Source: CAWDVK01 sp963805715 (GTDB lineage: Bacteria; Actinomycetota; Actinomycetes; Streptosporangiales; Streptosporangiaceae). Taken from it: DNA of 64,000 nt. Location: positions 558,001-622,000 of the forward strand of contig CAWDVK010000009.1 in the NCBI GenBank assembly GCA_963805715.1, read 5' to 3'. The position numbers and the translations under genes were made by a program. The notes below the pieces were generated by a model, which saw only the letters and a program-made list of their open reading frames with translations, was not told where the DNA came from and did not search any database. This document shows positions 36,203 through 44,499 of this stretch, piece after piece (the first letter of the stretch is position 1; each line of letters opens with the position of its first letter).

Positions 36203-36979
36203 ATGCCCAGCAGCCTGACGGTGCTGGGCAGCTGCGGCGCGTGGCCGGAGCCCGGCCGGGCCTGCAGCGGGTTCCTGCTGGAGCACGACGGATCGCGGAT
36301 CGTGCTGGATCTCGGCTACGGCACCGCGACGCGACTGCTCGCGGCGCTCGGCTCGACGGCGGCCGACGGGCTCGACGCGGTCGTGGTCACGCATCAGCAT
36401 CCCGATCACATGACGGACCTGCATGCGCTGCTGCGGGCCCGCTGGTTCGGCCGCCGCGGCGCGCCCGCCATGCCGCTGCTGGCCCCGGAGGGCGTCCTGG
36501 CCGCGCTGATCGCGCTGGAGGACGGCGACCGCACCGCCGTTCATCAGGTCTTCCGCTGGCAGCCCATCCCCGCGCCACCGCAGCAGGCCGGCCCGTTCCG
36601 GCTGGACAGCACGCCACTGCCGCACTCCGTCCCCAACGCGGGCGTCAGGCTGACCGCCGCCGGGCTGACCGTTGCCTACACCGGCGATACCGGCCCCTCG
36701 CCGGCGCTGGCCGACCTTGGTCGCGACGCGGACCTCTACATCATGGACGCCACCAGCCGCGACCAGCAGCCGTCAGCTCCGGCCGCGCCAGCCGGGCCGC
36801 CGATAAACCTGACGGCGCGGGAGGCCGGCCAGGCGGCCGCCGCGGCCGGGGCGCGCCGCCTGCTGCTGACCCATTTCTGGCCGGGCAACGACCGCCGGGC
36901 CAGCGGCGCCGACGCGGCCGCCGCCTTCGGCGGCGAGGTCCTGCTGGCCGAGGAAGGCCTGACCATCCAGCTGCCGTGA
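36203..36979 (+). CDS. MBL-fold metallo-hydrolase (RNase Z-like)
   Basis: A 258-residue protein of the metallo-beta-lactamase superfamily with VVTHQHPDHMTDL (the HxHxDH metal motif; note Gln in the second position), YTGDTGPSP and LLLTHFWPGN for the remaining ligands. It resembles RNase Z/arylsulfatase-like hydrolases of actinomycetes. It starts at ATG 36203, 24 bases after DUF1707. The substrate is unknown. Confidence 0.8.
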   Translation: MPSSLTVLGSCGAWPEPGRACSGFLLEHDGSRIVLDLGYGTATRLLAALGSTAADGLDAVVVTHQHPDHMTDLHALLRARWFGRRGAPAMPLLAPEGVLAALIALEDGDRTAVHQVFRWQPIPAPPQQAGPFRLDSTPLPHSVPNAGVRLTAAGLTVAYTGDTGPSPALADLGRDADLYIMDATSRDQQPSAPAAPAGPPINLTAREAGQAAAAAGARRLLLTHFWPGNDRRASGADAAAAFGGEVLLAEEGLTIQLP

Positions 36980-37039
36980 GCTGAGACCGCGGCCAGCAAC
37001 CCGGCGGCCCCCCGGACGGTCACCGCACCCCCTCAGGAC

Positions 37040-37130
37040 ACCGAGGTCCTCAGGTCACCGAGGTCCTCAGGTCACCGAGGTCCTCAGGTCACCGAGGTCC
37101 TCAGGTCACCGAGGTCCTCAGGTCACCGAG
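37040..37130. repeat. 17-bp tandem repeat, 5.4 copies
   Basis: ACCGAGGTCCTCAGGTC repeats perfectly five times plus a partial copy. The right end supplies the last codons and the stop of the VOC gene (37118). The units left of that are noncoding. Confidence 0.9.
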
Positions 37131-37615
37131 CCAGCGGCGGCGCCGGTGACGCGCTCGCCCCAGCGGGCCAGCTCGCCGTCCAGATCCAGCGGCGCGATCA
37201 TCGGGCCGCTGCGCATTTCCTCGTCCCAGTCCTCGGCCGGGACCCGCCACATCACCTCGAACTCGATGCCGCTGGGGTCCTTCGCGTACAGCGACTTGGA
37301 CACCCGGTGGTCACTGGCGCCGACCAGCGCATGCCGCGCGACCAGCCGCTCGCGGATCTCGGCCAGCTCGGTCAGCGTGCCCACTTCCCAGGCCAGGTGG
37401 TAGAGCCCGACATACGGCCCGTGCGGCGACTCGCCGCTGGCCACCTCGAACAGGCCGAGGTCGTGATCATTAGCTGATCCCGGCGCGCGCAGGAAGGAGG
37501 CCCGGCCGGGCACCGCGAGGCGCACCTCGAAGCCGAGCGCGCCAGTGTAGAAGTCCACGGCTGCAGCGAGGTCGCGGACGTAGAGGACTGCGTGATTCAG
37601 GCGCCGAACGGCCAT
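37118..37615 (-). CDS. VOC family protein (glyoxalase/bleomycin resistance/dioxygenase fold)
   Basis: A 165-residue protein with one vicinal-oxygen-chelate domain. It begins RRLNHAVLYVRDLAAAVDFY (metal His in NHAVLY), continues with HLAWEVGTLTELAEIRERL (second His) and ends DPSGIEFEVMW (metal Glu). These are the usual ligands, so it should bind a divalent metal and could be a catechol-type dioxygenase or glyoxalase-like enzyme; no substrate can be given. The ATG at 37615 follows GGGAGATGACGAC. The C-terminal GSVT is encoded by a tandem repeat. Confidence 0.8.
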   Translation of the reverse strand: MAVRRLNHAVLYVRDLAAAVDFYTGALGFEVRLAVPGRASFLRAPGSANDHDLGLFEVASGESPHGPYVGLYHLAWEVGTLTELAEIRERLVARHALVGASDHRVSKSLYAKDPSGIEFEVMWRVPAEDWDEEMRSGPMIAPLDLDGELARWGERVTGAAAGSVT

Positions 37616-37775
37616 GTCGTCATCTCCCGGAAGGTAGTTCGCTATCAGCAATGCCGGCGGCCTGGCTGGCATTCCCGCCAGCGACGGCCGCCGCCGGAAC
37701 GCAGCCGCCGCCGCCGGAACGCAGCCGCCAGCGCTGGCAGCCGTCGGCGCGGGGACCAGCGTGGCCCGGTCGACA

Positions 37776-39101
37776 TCATCCAGGGCCGAAGTCATCCAGG
37801 ATGGCCACCACGTCGCGGCCACGGGCGGCCAGCAGCGACGCCGCGATCGATGCCCGGTATCCGGCCTGGCAGTGCACCCAGATCTGGCCGGGCGGGAGGT
37901 CGCCGATCCTGCTGTCCAGCTCCTGCAGCGGGATGTGCACGGCGCCGTCGAGATGCGCGGCGTCCCACTCGGACTGGCGCCGCACGTCCAGCAGCACCAG
38001 CGGCCGCCTGGCCCGCTCGGCCGCCAGCGCGGCGAAATCGGCCGTCGGGTAAGCGGCCAGTTCCTCGCCGGCCGCCCAGTCGCCCGGTGCGCCGGCCGCC
38101 GCGGCGGCCGGCCGGTCGATGCCGATCCGGACCAGTTCCCGCTGCGCTGCGGCCACGTCCTGCGGCGTCGGCCCGATCAGGGTCAGCGGCGTCTCCCACG
38201 GGACCAGCCAGCCCAGGTAGGTGGCCAGGCTGGCGCCGAGGCCGAAGTTCAGCGAGCCGCGCAGGTGACCGGCGGCGAAGGCCGCCCCTGACCGCAGGTC
38301 GATCACCCACTCGCCGGAGTCGATCCGGCGGCGCAGCTCGCCGGGCGCCGCCGGACGCGGCGGTGACAGGTCGGGCGCGGCCGGCCCGGCGGAGTTGGCC
38401 GGCGCCATGTGCGCGTAGTAAGCGGGGTAGACATCGAGCGCGGCCAGCAGTGTCTCGACATACTGCGCCTCCCCTGCGGTGAGTGCCGGGTTCGCCTGCT
38501 TCTCGTCCCCGATGGTCGACGAGCGGCCGCTCGCCGGGACGGCGGAGCAGAAGCTGCCGAATCCGTGCGTCGGCAGCACCGGCACGTCGTCCGGCAGCAG
38601 GCTCGCGAGGCGGCGGGCGGACCGGTGCTGCGCCCTGCTCAGGGCGACCTTGTGCTGCTCCCCGAGCAGGTCGGTGCGGCCGGTCGAGCCGTTCAGCAGC
38701 GACCCGCCAGTGAATGCGGCCATGACCTGATCACCCTCGGACAGCGCGTACGCGAGGTGGGTAAAGGTGTGGCCAGGAGTGCTGATCACCTGGATGCGCA
38801 TCCGGCCCGCCTCGACGATGTCCCCGTCGGCGACCCCCCGCCGGTCAAACGCGACCTGGTCGGCGTCGTTCACCAGGTACTGCGCCCCGGCGGCCCGGGC
38901 CAGGGCCAGGCCGCCCGTGACGTAGTCGTTATGAATGTGGGTCTCGAGGACGTGCGTGATCGTCACGGTGCGCTCCCGTGCCACGGCCAGTATCCGGTCG
39001 AAGTCGCGCTGGGCGTCGATAACGACGGCCGCGGTGCCATCGGTGGCCAGGTATCCGCGGTCGCCGAGGGAGGGCGTGTCCACCGTGACAATCTCGATCA
39101 T
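37776..39101 (-). CDS. MBL-fold persulfide dioxygenase-like / rhodanese fusion
   Basis: A 441-residue protein. Residues 1-230 form an ETHE1-like metallo-hydrolase (THIHNDYVTGG, TPGHTFTHLAY, THGFGSF). Two rhodanese domains follow: the first (about 265-340) lacks a cysteine in the active-site loop (LTLIGPTPQD), and the second (about 365-440) has the loop VHCQAGYRAS with catalytic Cys. Such fusions oxidise glutathione- or mycothiol-bound persulfide and move sulfane sulfur. The ATG at 39101 follows GGAAGGATGG and gives the expected MIEIVTVDTPSLGDRGYL start. Confidence 0.88.
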   Translation of the reverse strand: MIEIVTVDTPSLGDRGYLATDGTAAVVIDAQRDFDRILAVARERTVTITHVLETHIHNDYVTGGLALARAAGAQYLVNDADQVAFDRRGVADGDIVEAGRMRIQVISTPGHTFTHLAYALSEGDQVMAAFTGGSLLNGSTGRTDLLGEQHKVALSRAQHRSARRLASLLPDDVPVLPTHGFGSFCSAVPASGRSSTIGDEKQANPALTAGEAQYVETLLAALDVYPAYYAHMAPANSAGPAAPDLSPPRPAAPGELRRRIDSGEWVIDLRSGAAFAAGHLRGSLNFGLGASLATYLGWLVPWETPLTLIGPTPQDVAAAQRELVRIGIDRPAAAAAGAPGDWAAGEELAAYPTADFAALAAERARRPLVLLDVRRQSEWDAAHLDGAVHIPLQELDSRIGDLPPGQIWVHCQAGYRASIAASLLAARGRDVVAILDDFGPG

Positions 39102-39182
39102 CTGCTGCCATCCTTCCCCGCAGGGCGGCGCGCACATGGCACCGGGAGAACCGGGCCAGGTTAAGGCGCGCGGCCGGATCTG

Positions 39183-40412
39183 TCACGATCCGGCAGGCGG
39201 CCCGGTATAGATCCCCCGGGGCCGGATGGGGATGTTCCGGTCGTACTCCTCGAGGGCATGCGCGAGCCAGCCCGCCGCGCGGGCGATCGCGAAGATGGCC
39301 TCGCCGGCGCCGTGGATCATCCCGGCGGCGCCGGTCAGCACGGCGAGAGCGAAGTCGATGTTCGGCGCCGGCAGCGCCCGGCGGCGCGCCTCCGCGAGGA
39401 CCGCCTCGGCCACCGCGAGACGCGGCGACCCGGGCGCGCGCGTCCTGATCAGGTCGAGCAGCAGAACGGCACGCGGATCGCCCGTCTTATACACGAAGTG
39501 GCCGAATCCGGGCAGCCGTTCCCCCCGCCTGAGCAGGTCGCCCACCACCCGCGGCGCCTCGTCCGGGTCGCGGGCGGAGCCGAGCATGACCTCGGCGGCC
39601 AGGGCCGCGCCGCCGTGCAGGGCGCCGCCGAGCGCGCCCAGCCCGGTGGCGACCACGGCGTACGGATCGGCCCGCATCGAGGCGGCCACCCGGGCAGCCA
39701 GGGTGGACGCGGCGAGCTCGTGATCGGCGAGCAGCACGAGCGCCGCGCGCACGGCGTCAGTCAGGCCGTCGTCCAGGGCAGCCGGGCACAGGCGGGTCAC
39801 GAGCCGGCCGGCGATGGCGGCCTCAGCGTGATCGGCCGGCCCGCTGGCGGAGGCAGGCGGCAGGCCCGCCAGCGGCAGGCAGCCCACCATGCCGGCGATG
39901 AGCGACCGGCCGGCCGCGATCACGGCCGGGTGATCCAGCTGCAGCCGGAGCTGGTCGGTGGCGGCCAGCGCCGGCACGATGACCTGCAGCCGCTCCAGCG
40001 GCAGCGTCCCGGCAGGCAGCGCGGACTGAGCGGCGGTGCCGGCCGCCAGGGCCTCGGCGGTGGCCTCCCATCGCGCGCCGCCGGAGTCCAGTGATCCGGT
40101 CCACAGCAGGCTGGCGACTTCCTCGAAGGGGCGCTCCGCGGCCAGCGCGATGGCGTCATGGCCGCGGAAGCGGAGCCGGTCACCGCTGATCTCGGTCAGC
40201 GACGACTCGATGATCAGCTCGGTGGCGCCCGGCGGCCGCCGCGGGCGGCCCCGGCGCGCTAGCCCGGCCACCTCGTCAGCGTCGAACAGGCTGGCCCGGC
40301 CATCGCCGCCGCGGCGCCTGGCCAGCACGCCGCGGCTGACGTACGCGTACAGGCTGGCCTGCTTGATGCCGAGCCGCTCAGCTGCCTCGGCGGCGCTGAT
40401 CCAGTCAGTCAC
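39183..40412 (-). CDS. citrate synthase family protein with N-terminal helix-turn-helix domain
   Basis: A 409-residue protein starting at GTG 40412. Residues 1-50 are a MerR/excisionase-like HTH (DWISAAEAAERLGIKQASLY, AYVSRGVLARRR). From about residue 65 comes a citrate synthase domain, with catalytic-type segments ALHGGA, GFGHFVYKTGDPRA and NIDFALAVL. Citrate synthases with a DNA-binding head occur in actinomycetes and are thought to be metabolite-sensing regulators or 2-methylcitrate-type enzymes. The divergent homocitrate-synthase-like gene and nested palindromes between them suggest it regulates that region. Whether it is catalytic is unknown. Confidence 0.85.
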   Translation of the reverse strand: MTDWISAAEAAERLGIKQASLYAYVSRGVLARRRGGDGRASLFDADEVAGLARRGRPRRPPGATELIIESSLTEISGDRLRFRGHDAIALAAERPFEEVASLLWTGSLDSGGARWEATAEALAAGTAAQSALPAGTLPLERLQVIVPALAATDQLRLQLDHPAVIAAGRSLIAGMVGCLPLAGLPPASASGPADHAEAAIAGRLVTRLCPAALDDGLTDAVRAALVLLADHELAASTLAARVAASMRADPYAVVATGLGALGGALHGGAALAAEVMLGSARDPDEAPRVVGDLLRRGERLPGFGHFVYKTGDPRAVLLLDLIRTRAPGSPRLAVAEAVLAEARRRALPAPNIDFALAVLTGAAGMIHGAGEAIFAIARAAGWLAHALEEYDRNIPIRPRGIYTGPPAGS

Positions 40413-40458
40413 GTGCCCTCCGCGGGTGCCGGGTGATGGCCTGCCGCCGGCAGTCTAG

Positions 40459-40508
40459 TTGATTTAAATCAATATTGACGAACTTGTGCAGTATCGATCA
40501 ATAATTGA
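40459..40508. promoter_or_regulatory. nested palindromes and promoter between HTH-citrate synthase and homocitrate synthase-like genes
   Basis: TTGATTTAAATCAA (40459-40472) is a perfect 14-bp palindrome, overlapped by a second one, TCAATATTGA (40469-40478). A third, TCAAT-A-ATTGA, is at 40498-40508. TTGACG (40475-40480) could be the -35 of the plus-strand gene with TCAATA (40498) as a weak -10 after 17 bases. The shared TTGA/TCAA half-sites indicate one regulator binding several times. Confidence 0.65.
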
Positions 40509-40538
40509 GCTTCCAGCGCAGCAACGGAGGCCAGCGGC

Positions 40539-41765
40539 ATGCCATCGATTCACTTCCTCGACGTCACCAACCGGGACGGCGTTCAGACGGCCCGGACCGG
40601 CCTGTCCAAGTTCGGCAAGACGATGGTCAACTTCTACTTGGGCAAGCTGGGCGTCGCGCAGTCGGAGATCGGCTTCCCGTTCCTGTTCCACGAGGTCCCC
40701 TACGTGCGGGCGAACCTGGCGCTGGCCGAGGCGGGCGCGTTCGGGCAGCTGCGGCTGTCCGGCTGGTGCCGCGCGGTCACCGCGGACGTGGAGCGGGCGG
40801 CGCCGCTGGGCCTGCGCCACTACAACCTGTCCATTTCGACGTCCGACCAGATGATCGCGCACAAGTTCCGCGGGAGGCTGGACCGTCCGGCGATCATCAC
40901 CGAGATGACCGAGGCGGTCGCCGCGGCCAGGGCGACCGGCGCCGAGACCATCGGCGTCAACGCCGAGGACGGATCACGGACCGGCGATGGCTTCCTGATG
41001 GAATTCGCGACCGCCGCCAGGGAGGCGGGCGCCGACCGGGTGCGCTACTGCGACACCATCGGCGGTGACTCTCCCGAGCGGATCAGGGAGCGGTTCGCCA
41101 AGCTGGCCAGCGGGGTCGGGGTCCCGGTTGAGACGCACTGCCACAACGACCTGGGGATGGCCGTGGCCAACTCGGTCTCGGGCGCGCTCGGCGATCTCGA
41201 CGCCGGCCAGGACGCCTGGGTGAATACCTGCGTTAACGGCATCGGCGAGCGATCCGGGAACGCCGACCTGCTGTCCTGCATCCTGGCGTTCCGGCACGGG
41301 TTCGGCGTGGCCGGGCAGGCCGAGATCGGTGACGACCTGGACCTGTCCTGGGCCCGCCGGTTCGGGCTGTGGGCCAGTTACGCCTTCGGCCAGCCGCTGC
41401 CGCAGAACCAGCCGGGCACCGGGCGGAACGCGTTCGCCCATGAGTCCGGCATCCATGCCGACGGGGCGCTGAAGGACCGGAACAACTACGAGCTCTACGA
41501 CGACGAGGCGCTCGGGCCGTTCCCGGCTGACTGGCACGCCCGCGCCGGGCGGGTGGTGCTGACCGGCGAGTACGGCGGCCTGGCCGGATTCCGGCACGTC
41601 ATGGACGGCCTGGGGATCGACCCCGGCGAGCACGAGGAGCTGGTCTTCCAGCTGGTCCAGCTGTGCGCATCGGCCACGAGCAAGCCGCTGACCGACGACG
41701 AGCTGCGGCTGATCGGCGCCTACCCGCGCGAGCTGTCGCTGCTGTTCCCCGGCCTGCTGAGCTGA
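40539..41765 (+). CDS. homocitrate synthase / isopropylmalate synthase family protein
   Basis: A 408-residue DRE-TIM metallolyase starting at ATG 40539 behind GGAGG. It has FLDVTNRDGVQTARTGL at the barrel start, ETHCHNDLGMAVANS with metal-binding His residues, NGIGERSGNADLLSC and HESGIHADGALKD. There is no LeuA-type regulatory domain, so it is like homocitrate synthase NifV or related condensing enzymes that join acetyl-CoA to a 2-oxo acid. The acceptor is unknown. It diverges from the HTH-citrate synthase, which may control it. Confidence 0.82.
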   Translation: MPSIHFLDVTNRDGVQTARTGLSKFGKTMVNFYLGKLGVAQSEIGFPFLFHEVPYVRANLALAEAGAFGQLRLSGWCRAVTADVERAAPLGLRHYNLSISTSDQMIAHKFRGRLDRPAIITEMTEAVAAARATGAETIGVNAEDGSRTGDGFLMEFATAAREAGADRVRYCDTIGGDSPERIRERFAKLASGVGVPVETHCHNDLGMAVANSVSGALGDLDAGQDAWVNTCVNGIGERSGNADLLSCILAFRHGFGVAGQAEIGDDLDLSWARRFGLWASYAFGQPLPQNQPGTGRNAFAHESGIHADGALKDRNNYELYDDEALGPFPADWHARAGRVVLTGEYGGLAGFRHVMDGLGIDPGEHEELVFQLVQLCASATSKPLTDDELRLIGAYPRELSLLFPGLLS

Positions 41766-41796
41766 CCCGCCGGCCGGGACGGCGCCGCGTCTGCCC

Positions 41797-41889
41797 TGGC
41801 CCGGACTGGCCCGGACTGGCCCGGACTGGCCCGGACTGGCCCGGCCCGGCCCGGACTGGCCCGGACTGGCCCGGCCCGGCCCGGGCCGG
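41797..41889. repeat. 10-bp tandem repeat (CCGGACTGGC)
   Basis: About nine units of CCGGACTGGC, some changed to CCGGCCCGGC, lie between the homocitrate-synthase-like gene and a gene fragment. Noncoding; no clear function. Confidence 0.85.
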
Positions 41890-41911
41890 GCGATCCGGCC
41901 CGCGGCCTGGC

Positions 41912-42083
41912 ATGGCTATCGTGGGCGGGGTCGACGAACTAGCGGACTCCCGCGCACTGCGGGATGATCCGGACGCGCTGCGCCGCCGACTGGCCGCAGA
42001 CGGGTACCTGTTCTTCCGCCGCCTGCTGCCGGCCGCGGGCATGGCCGCGGCCGCGTCCGCCGTGCAGGCCGCGCTGAGGCGCA
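41912..42083 (+). pseudogene. N-terminal fragment of a phytanoyl-CoA dioxygenase-like gene
   Basis: The ATG at 41912 encodes about 57 residues with DDPDALRRRLAADGYLFFRR, typical of the N-terminus of PhyH-family Fe(II)/2-oxoglutarate oxygenases, and AASAVQAALRRR. The family pattern then stops and the iron-binding HxD...H part is absent; the frame runs into the next gene on the other strand. Likely a deletion remnant. Confidence 0.5.
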
Positions 42084-42140
42084 GACCGTCATTTCAGCAG
42101 GTTCCCGCGGCTGCGCACCGCGAGCCCGCTGGTGCGAGGC

Positions 42141-42335
42141 TCAGCTGCCGATCTGCTTGCGGCGGCGGGCCTGGCGCAGCCGGCGGCGCTGAGACGGGTC
42201 AAGCATGGCGTAGGCGATAGCGGGGATCGCGATCGCCGCAGCGATAATGATCACGGGCACATACCACGGCAGAATCGCGAGCAAAATGAGCCCGATGATG
42301 ACACCAGCGATGCCGTACTTCATATGCGGCGTCAT
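42141..42335 (-). CDS. small membrane protein (64 residues)
   Basis: The ATG at 42335 follows GGAGGGAG and encodes a 64-residue protein with two closely spaced hydrophobic segments (residues about 8-25 and 28-45) and a strongly basic C-terminal tail (RRRLRQARRRKQ). It is probably an inner membrane protein with a cytoplasmic, nucleic-acid- or lipid-interacting tail. I do not recognise the family. Confidence 0.7.
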   Translation of the reverse strand: MTPHMKYGIAGVIIGLILLAILPWYVPVIIIAAAIAIPAIAYAMLDPSQRRRLRQARRRKQIGS

Positions 42336-42452
42336 TACTGACTCCCTCCGCAGTGCGCGCGTCGCGCCCTGCTCTCCACTGCCCAGCATATGCAGCCGCC
42401 GGGCCGCCCAGGACCGATGGTGGATGATGGGCGGGTGAACCCGGAGGCTCCC

Positions 42453-43019
42453 ATGACCCTGTCCCTGCCTGTCCAGGCCGAGGCCAATGAGCTGCTGTCC
42501 CGCAGCCCGCTGGCGCTGCTGATCGCCATGCTGCTGGACCAGCAGGTGCCGCTGGAGAAGGCGTTCAGCTCGCCGTACCAGCTCGTGCTGCGGCTCGGCC
42601 ATGAGCCCACGGCCGCCGAGCTGGCCGACTGCGATCCCGAGGCGCTGGCCAGCGTGTTCGCCGAGCGGCCGGCCCTGCACCGCTATCCCCGCGCGATGGC
42701 CGCCCGCACCCAGGCGCTGGCCCGGATCATCGCCGATCGATACGACGGAGACGGCAGCCGGGTCTGGCGTGATGCCGCCACCGGCAAGGATCTGCTGGAC
42801 CGGCTGGCCGAGCTGCCCGGCTTCGGCACCTACAAGGCCCAGATCATGATCGCGCTGCTGGGCAAGCAGCTGGGCGTGCGGCCGCAGGGCTGGCGCGAGG
42901 CGGCCGGCCCGTTCGGCGAGGAGGGCTCCCGCTACTCGGTCGCCGACATCGTGGACGACCAGTCGCTGGCGGCCGTGCGCAGCTTCAAGAAGGAGCGCAA
43001 GGCCGCGGGCGGGCCGTAA
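42453..43019 (+). CDS. HhH-GPD-type base excision DNA repair protein
   Basis: A 188-residue protein beginning at ATG 42453 behind GGAGG. It has ALLIAMLLDQQVPLEKAF, similar to the N-terminal helices of DNA glycosylases, and the helix-hairpin-helix ELPGFGTYKAQI near residue 125. No Fe-S cysteines are present. The actinobacterial subfamily is a short HhH-GPD protein thought to take part in base excision repair; activity is unproven. Confidence 0.8.
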   Translation: MTLSLPVQAEANELLSRSPLALLIAMLLDQQVPLEKAFSSPYQLVLRLGHEPTAAELADCDPEALASVFAERPALHRYPRAMAARTQALARIIADRYDGDGSRVWRDAATGKDLLDRLAELPGFGTYKAQIMIALLGKQLGVRPQGWREAAGPFGEEGSRYSVADIVDDQSLAAVRSFKKERKAAGGP

Positions 43020-43077
43020 GCGGGCAAGCGCCGTGCGCTCTGGGCAGCCGCTGCGCGGCGGGGTAGTCTCTCGCCTC

Positions 43078-43680
43078 GTGTCAGACTCCCAGATCCCCGC
43101 CGCGGGGTCCGCGGCCGTCCACGTCCTGCAGGCCGGATACGCGACCGAGCAGCCGGACGGCGAGCACGTCGGCAGCACCGTCACGCTGATCACCGACGGC
43201 GATGCCGTCATCGTCGTCGATCCGGGCATGGTCTCCTCCCGCCGCGCGCTGCTGGATGCCCTGGTCAGCCGGGGCCTCAGCCCGGAGGCGGTGACCGACG
43301 TCGTCTTCAGTCACCACCATCCCGACCACACGGTCAACGCCGCCCTGTTCCCGGCGGCGCGGATCCACGATCACTGGGCCATTTACGACGGCGACCTGTG
43401 GATCAGCCGCGAGGCCGACGGCGCCCGGCTCAGCCCGTCAGTCATCCTGATGGCCACGCCCGGCCATAGCCCTGAGGACATCACCACGCTGGCCGCCACG
43501 CCCGATGGCGTGCACGCGTGCACGCACGCCTGGTGGGCAGCGGACGGTCCGGCCGACGACCCGTTCGCGCCAGACGCCGGGGTGCTCGCGGCGAGCCGGG
43601 CCCGGATCCTGGCCGTCGCCTCGGTGATCATCCCCGGCCACGGGCCTGCTTTCGTGCCGGATGCGGGCACGCCGCGCTAG
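43078..43680 (+). CDS. MBL-fold metallo-hydrolase (MBLAC1-like)
   Basis: From GTG 43078 the protein has 200 residues with the metal motif FSHHHPDHTVN, VDPGMVSSRRALL and IIPGHGPAF. It resembles the MBLAC1 group of metallo-beta-lactamase proteins. Its stop codon overlaps the stop of the convergent ABC permease gene within CTAG at 43677-43680. Substrate unknown. Confidence 0.8.
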   Translation: MSDSQIPAAGSAAVHVLQAGYATEQPDGEHVGSTVTLITDGDAVIVVDPGMVSSRRALLDALVSRGLSPEAVTDVVFSHHHPDHTVNAALFPAARIHDHWAIYDGDLWISREADGARLSPSVILMATPGHSPEDITTLAATPDGVHACTHAWWAADGPADDPFAPDAGVLAASRARILAVASVIIPGHGPAFVPDAGTPR

Positions 43681-44486
43681 ACGACATCACCCTTGAGCGA
43701 GAACGACGCCAGCCGCCGGGCGGCCAGTGCCAGCGCGATGCAGGTGACGGCGACGCTCATGCCGATCGCTGTCGGCAGCGTCAGGTGCGCGTGCAGGCGG
43801 CCGGTGCGGGCGAGGGAATTGGCGATCCCGAGCGCATACTGATCAACCGACAGCAGCCGCACGCCGGCGACGAGGCTGCCCAGCAGACCTTCCCAGACCA
43901 GCAGGTACAGCAGGCCGAACACGATCGCCCGGCTGGTCACGACGGAGAGCAGCACGAACAGGGCGTTGTAGACGACCGCCGCCGCGGCGGCGCCCGCCAG
44001 CAGCCCCAGGGCCAGCCCGCTGGCGGGCCCGGTGGCAATGGCACCGGCCAGGTACAGGGGCACGGCGCCGAACGCCACGGTCAGCGCGGCCGCCGCGATG
44101 AACTTGCTCAGCACCACCGAGAGCCGGCGCACCGGAGTGGCCAGCACCTGCACGAGGGTGCCGTCGTCGATCTCGGCGCCGAGCACGCTGGTCCCGATGA
44201 TGAGCGCGGTGAGCGGGAGCACGACGGTAAAGCCGAACACGCCCAGGAACTCCGGCGGCCAGACCGGGCTCCTCGCCGTGAGCTTCAGCAGGGCCGAGAC
44301 GCAGACCAGGATCACCGGGGCGATCGCGAAGATCCACGCGCGCTTGCGGCCCATGGTGGCCCGGATCGTCAGCCGCAGGATCACCCGGTTGACGACGCCG
44401 GAACGGGACCGGCCCGCTCGCTGGCCGGACCCGGCGAGGCGGGCGGCCAGCGGCCGGCTGATGGCCTGGCTCGCTCGATGTGTCAC
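43677..44486 (-). CDS. ABC-2 type transporter permease (second unit)
   Basis: A 269-residue membrane protein from GTG 44486, which has GGGAGAG upstream; a longer start at 44522 would overlap the ATPase gene. Six hydrophobic segments follow a short Arg-rich N-terminal stretch (ISRPLAARLAGSGQRAGRSR). The pattern with VLGAEIDDGTLVQVLATPV in the first cytoplasmic loop is typical of ABC-2 permeases. It pairs with the ATPase encoded just upstream and is the last gene of the four-gene operon. Confidence 0.82.
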   Translation of the reverse strand: MTHRASQAISRPLAARLAGSGQRAGRSRSGVVNRVILRLTIRATMGRKRAWIFAIAPVILVCVSALLKLTARSPVWPPEFLGVFGFTVVLPLTALIIGTSVLGAEIDDGTLVQVLATPVRRLSVVLSKFIAAAALTVAFGAVPLYLAGAIATGPASGLALGLLAGAAAAAVVYNALFVLLSVVTSRAIVFGLLYLLVWEGLLGSLVAGVRLLSVDQYALGIANSLARTGRLHAHLTLPTAIGMSVAVTCIALALAARRLASFSLKGDVV

Positions 44487-44499
44487 GTGGCTCTCCCGG

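Noticed and set aside
40464..40508. FNR/CRP-type site in the TTGAT-ATCAA palindrome
   Set aside because: TTGAT-N4-ATCAA resembles an FNR box (TTGAT-N4-ATCAA), but no FNR-type regulator is in view and the adjacent HTH-citrate synthase is the more direct candidate; left open rather than called.
41797..41889. Candidate CRISPR array
   Set aside because: The units are 10 bp with no unique spacers; this is a plain tandem repeat. The same holds for the 17-, 20- and 28-bp arrays.
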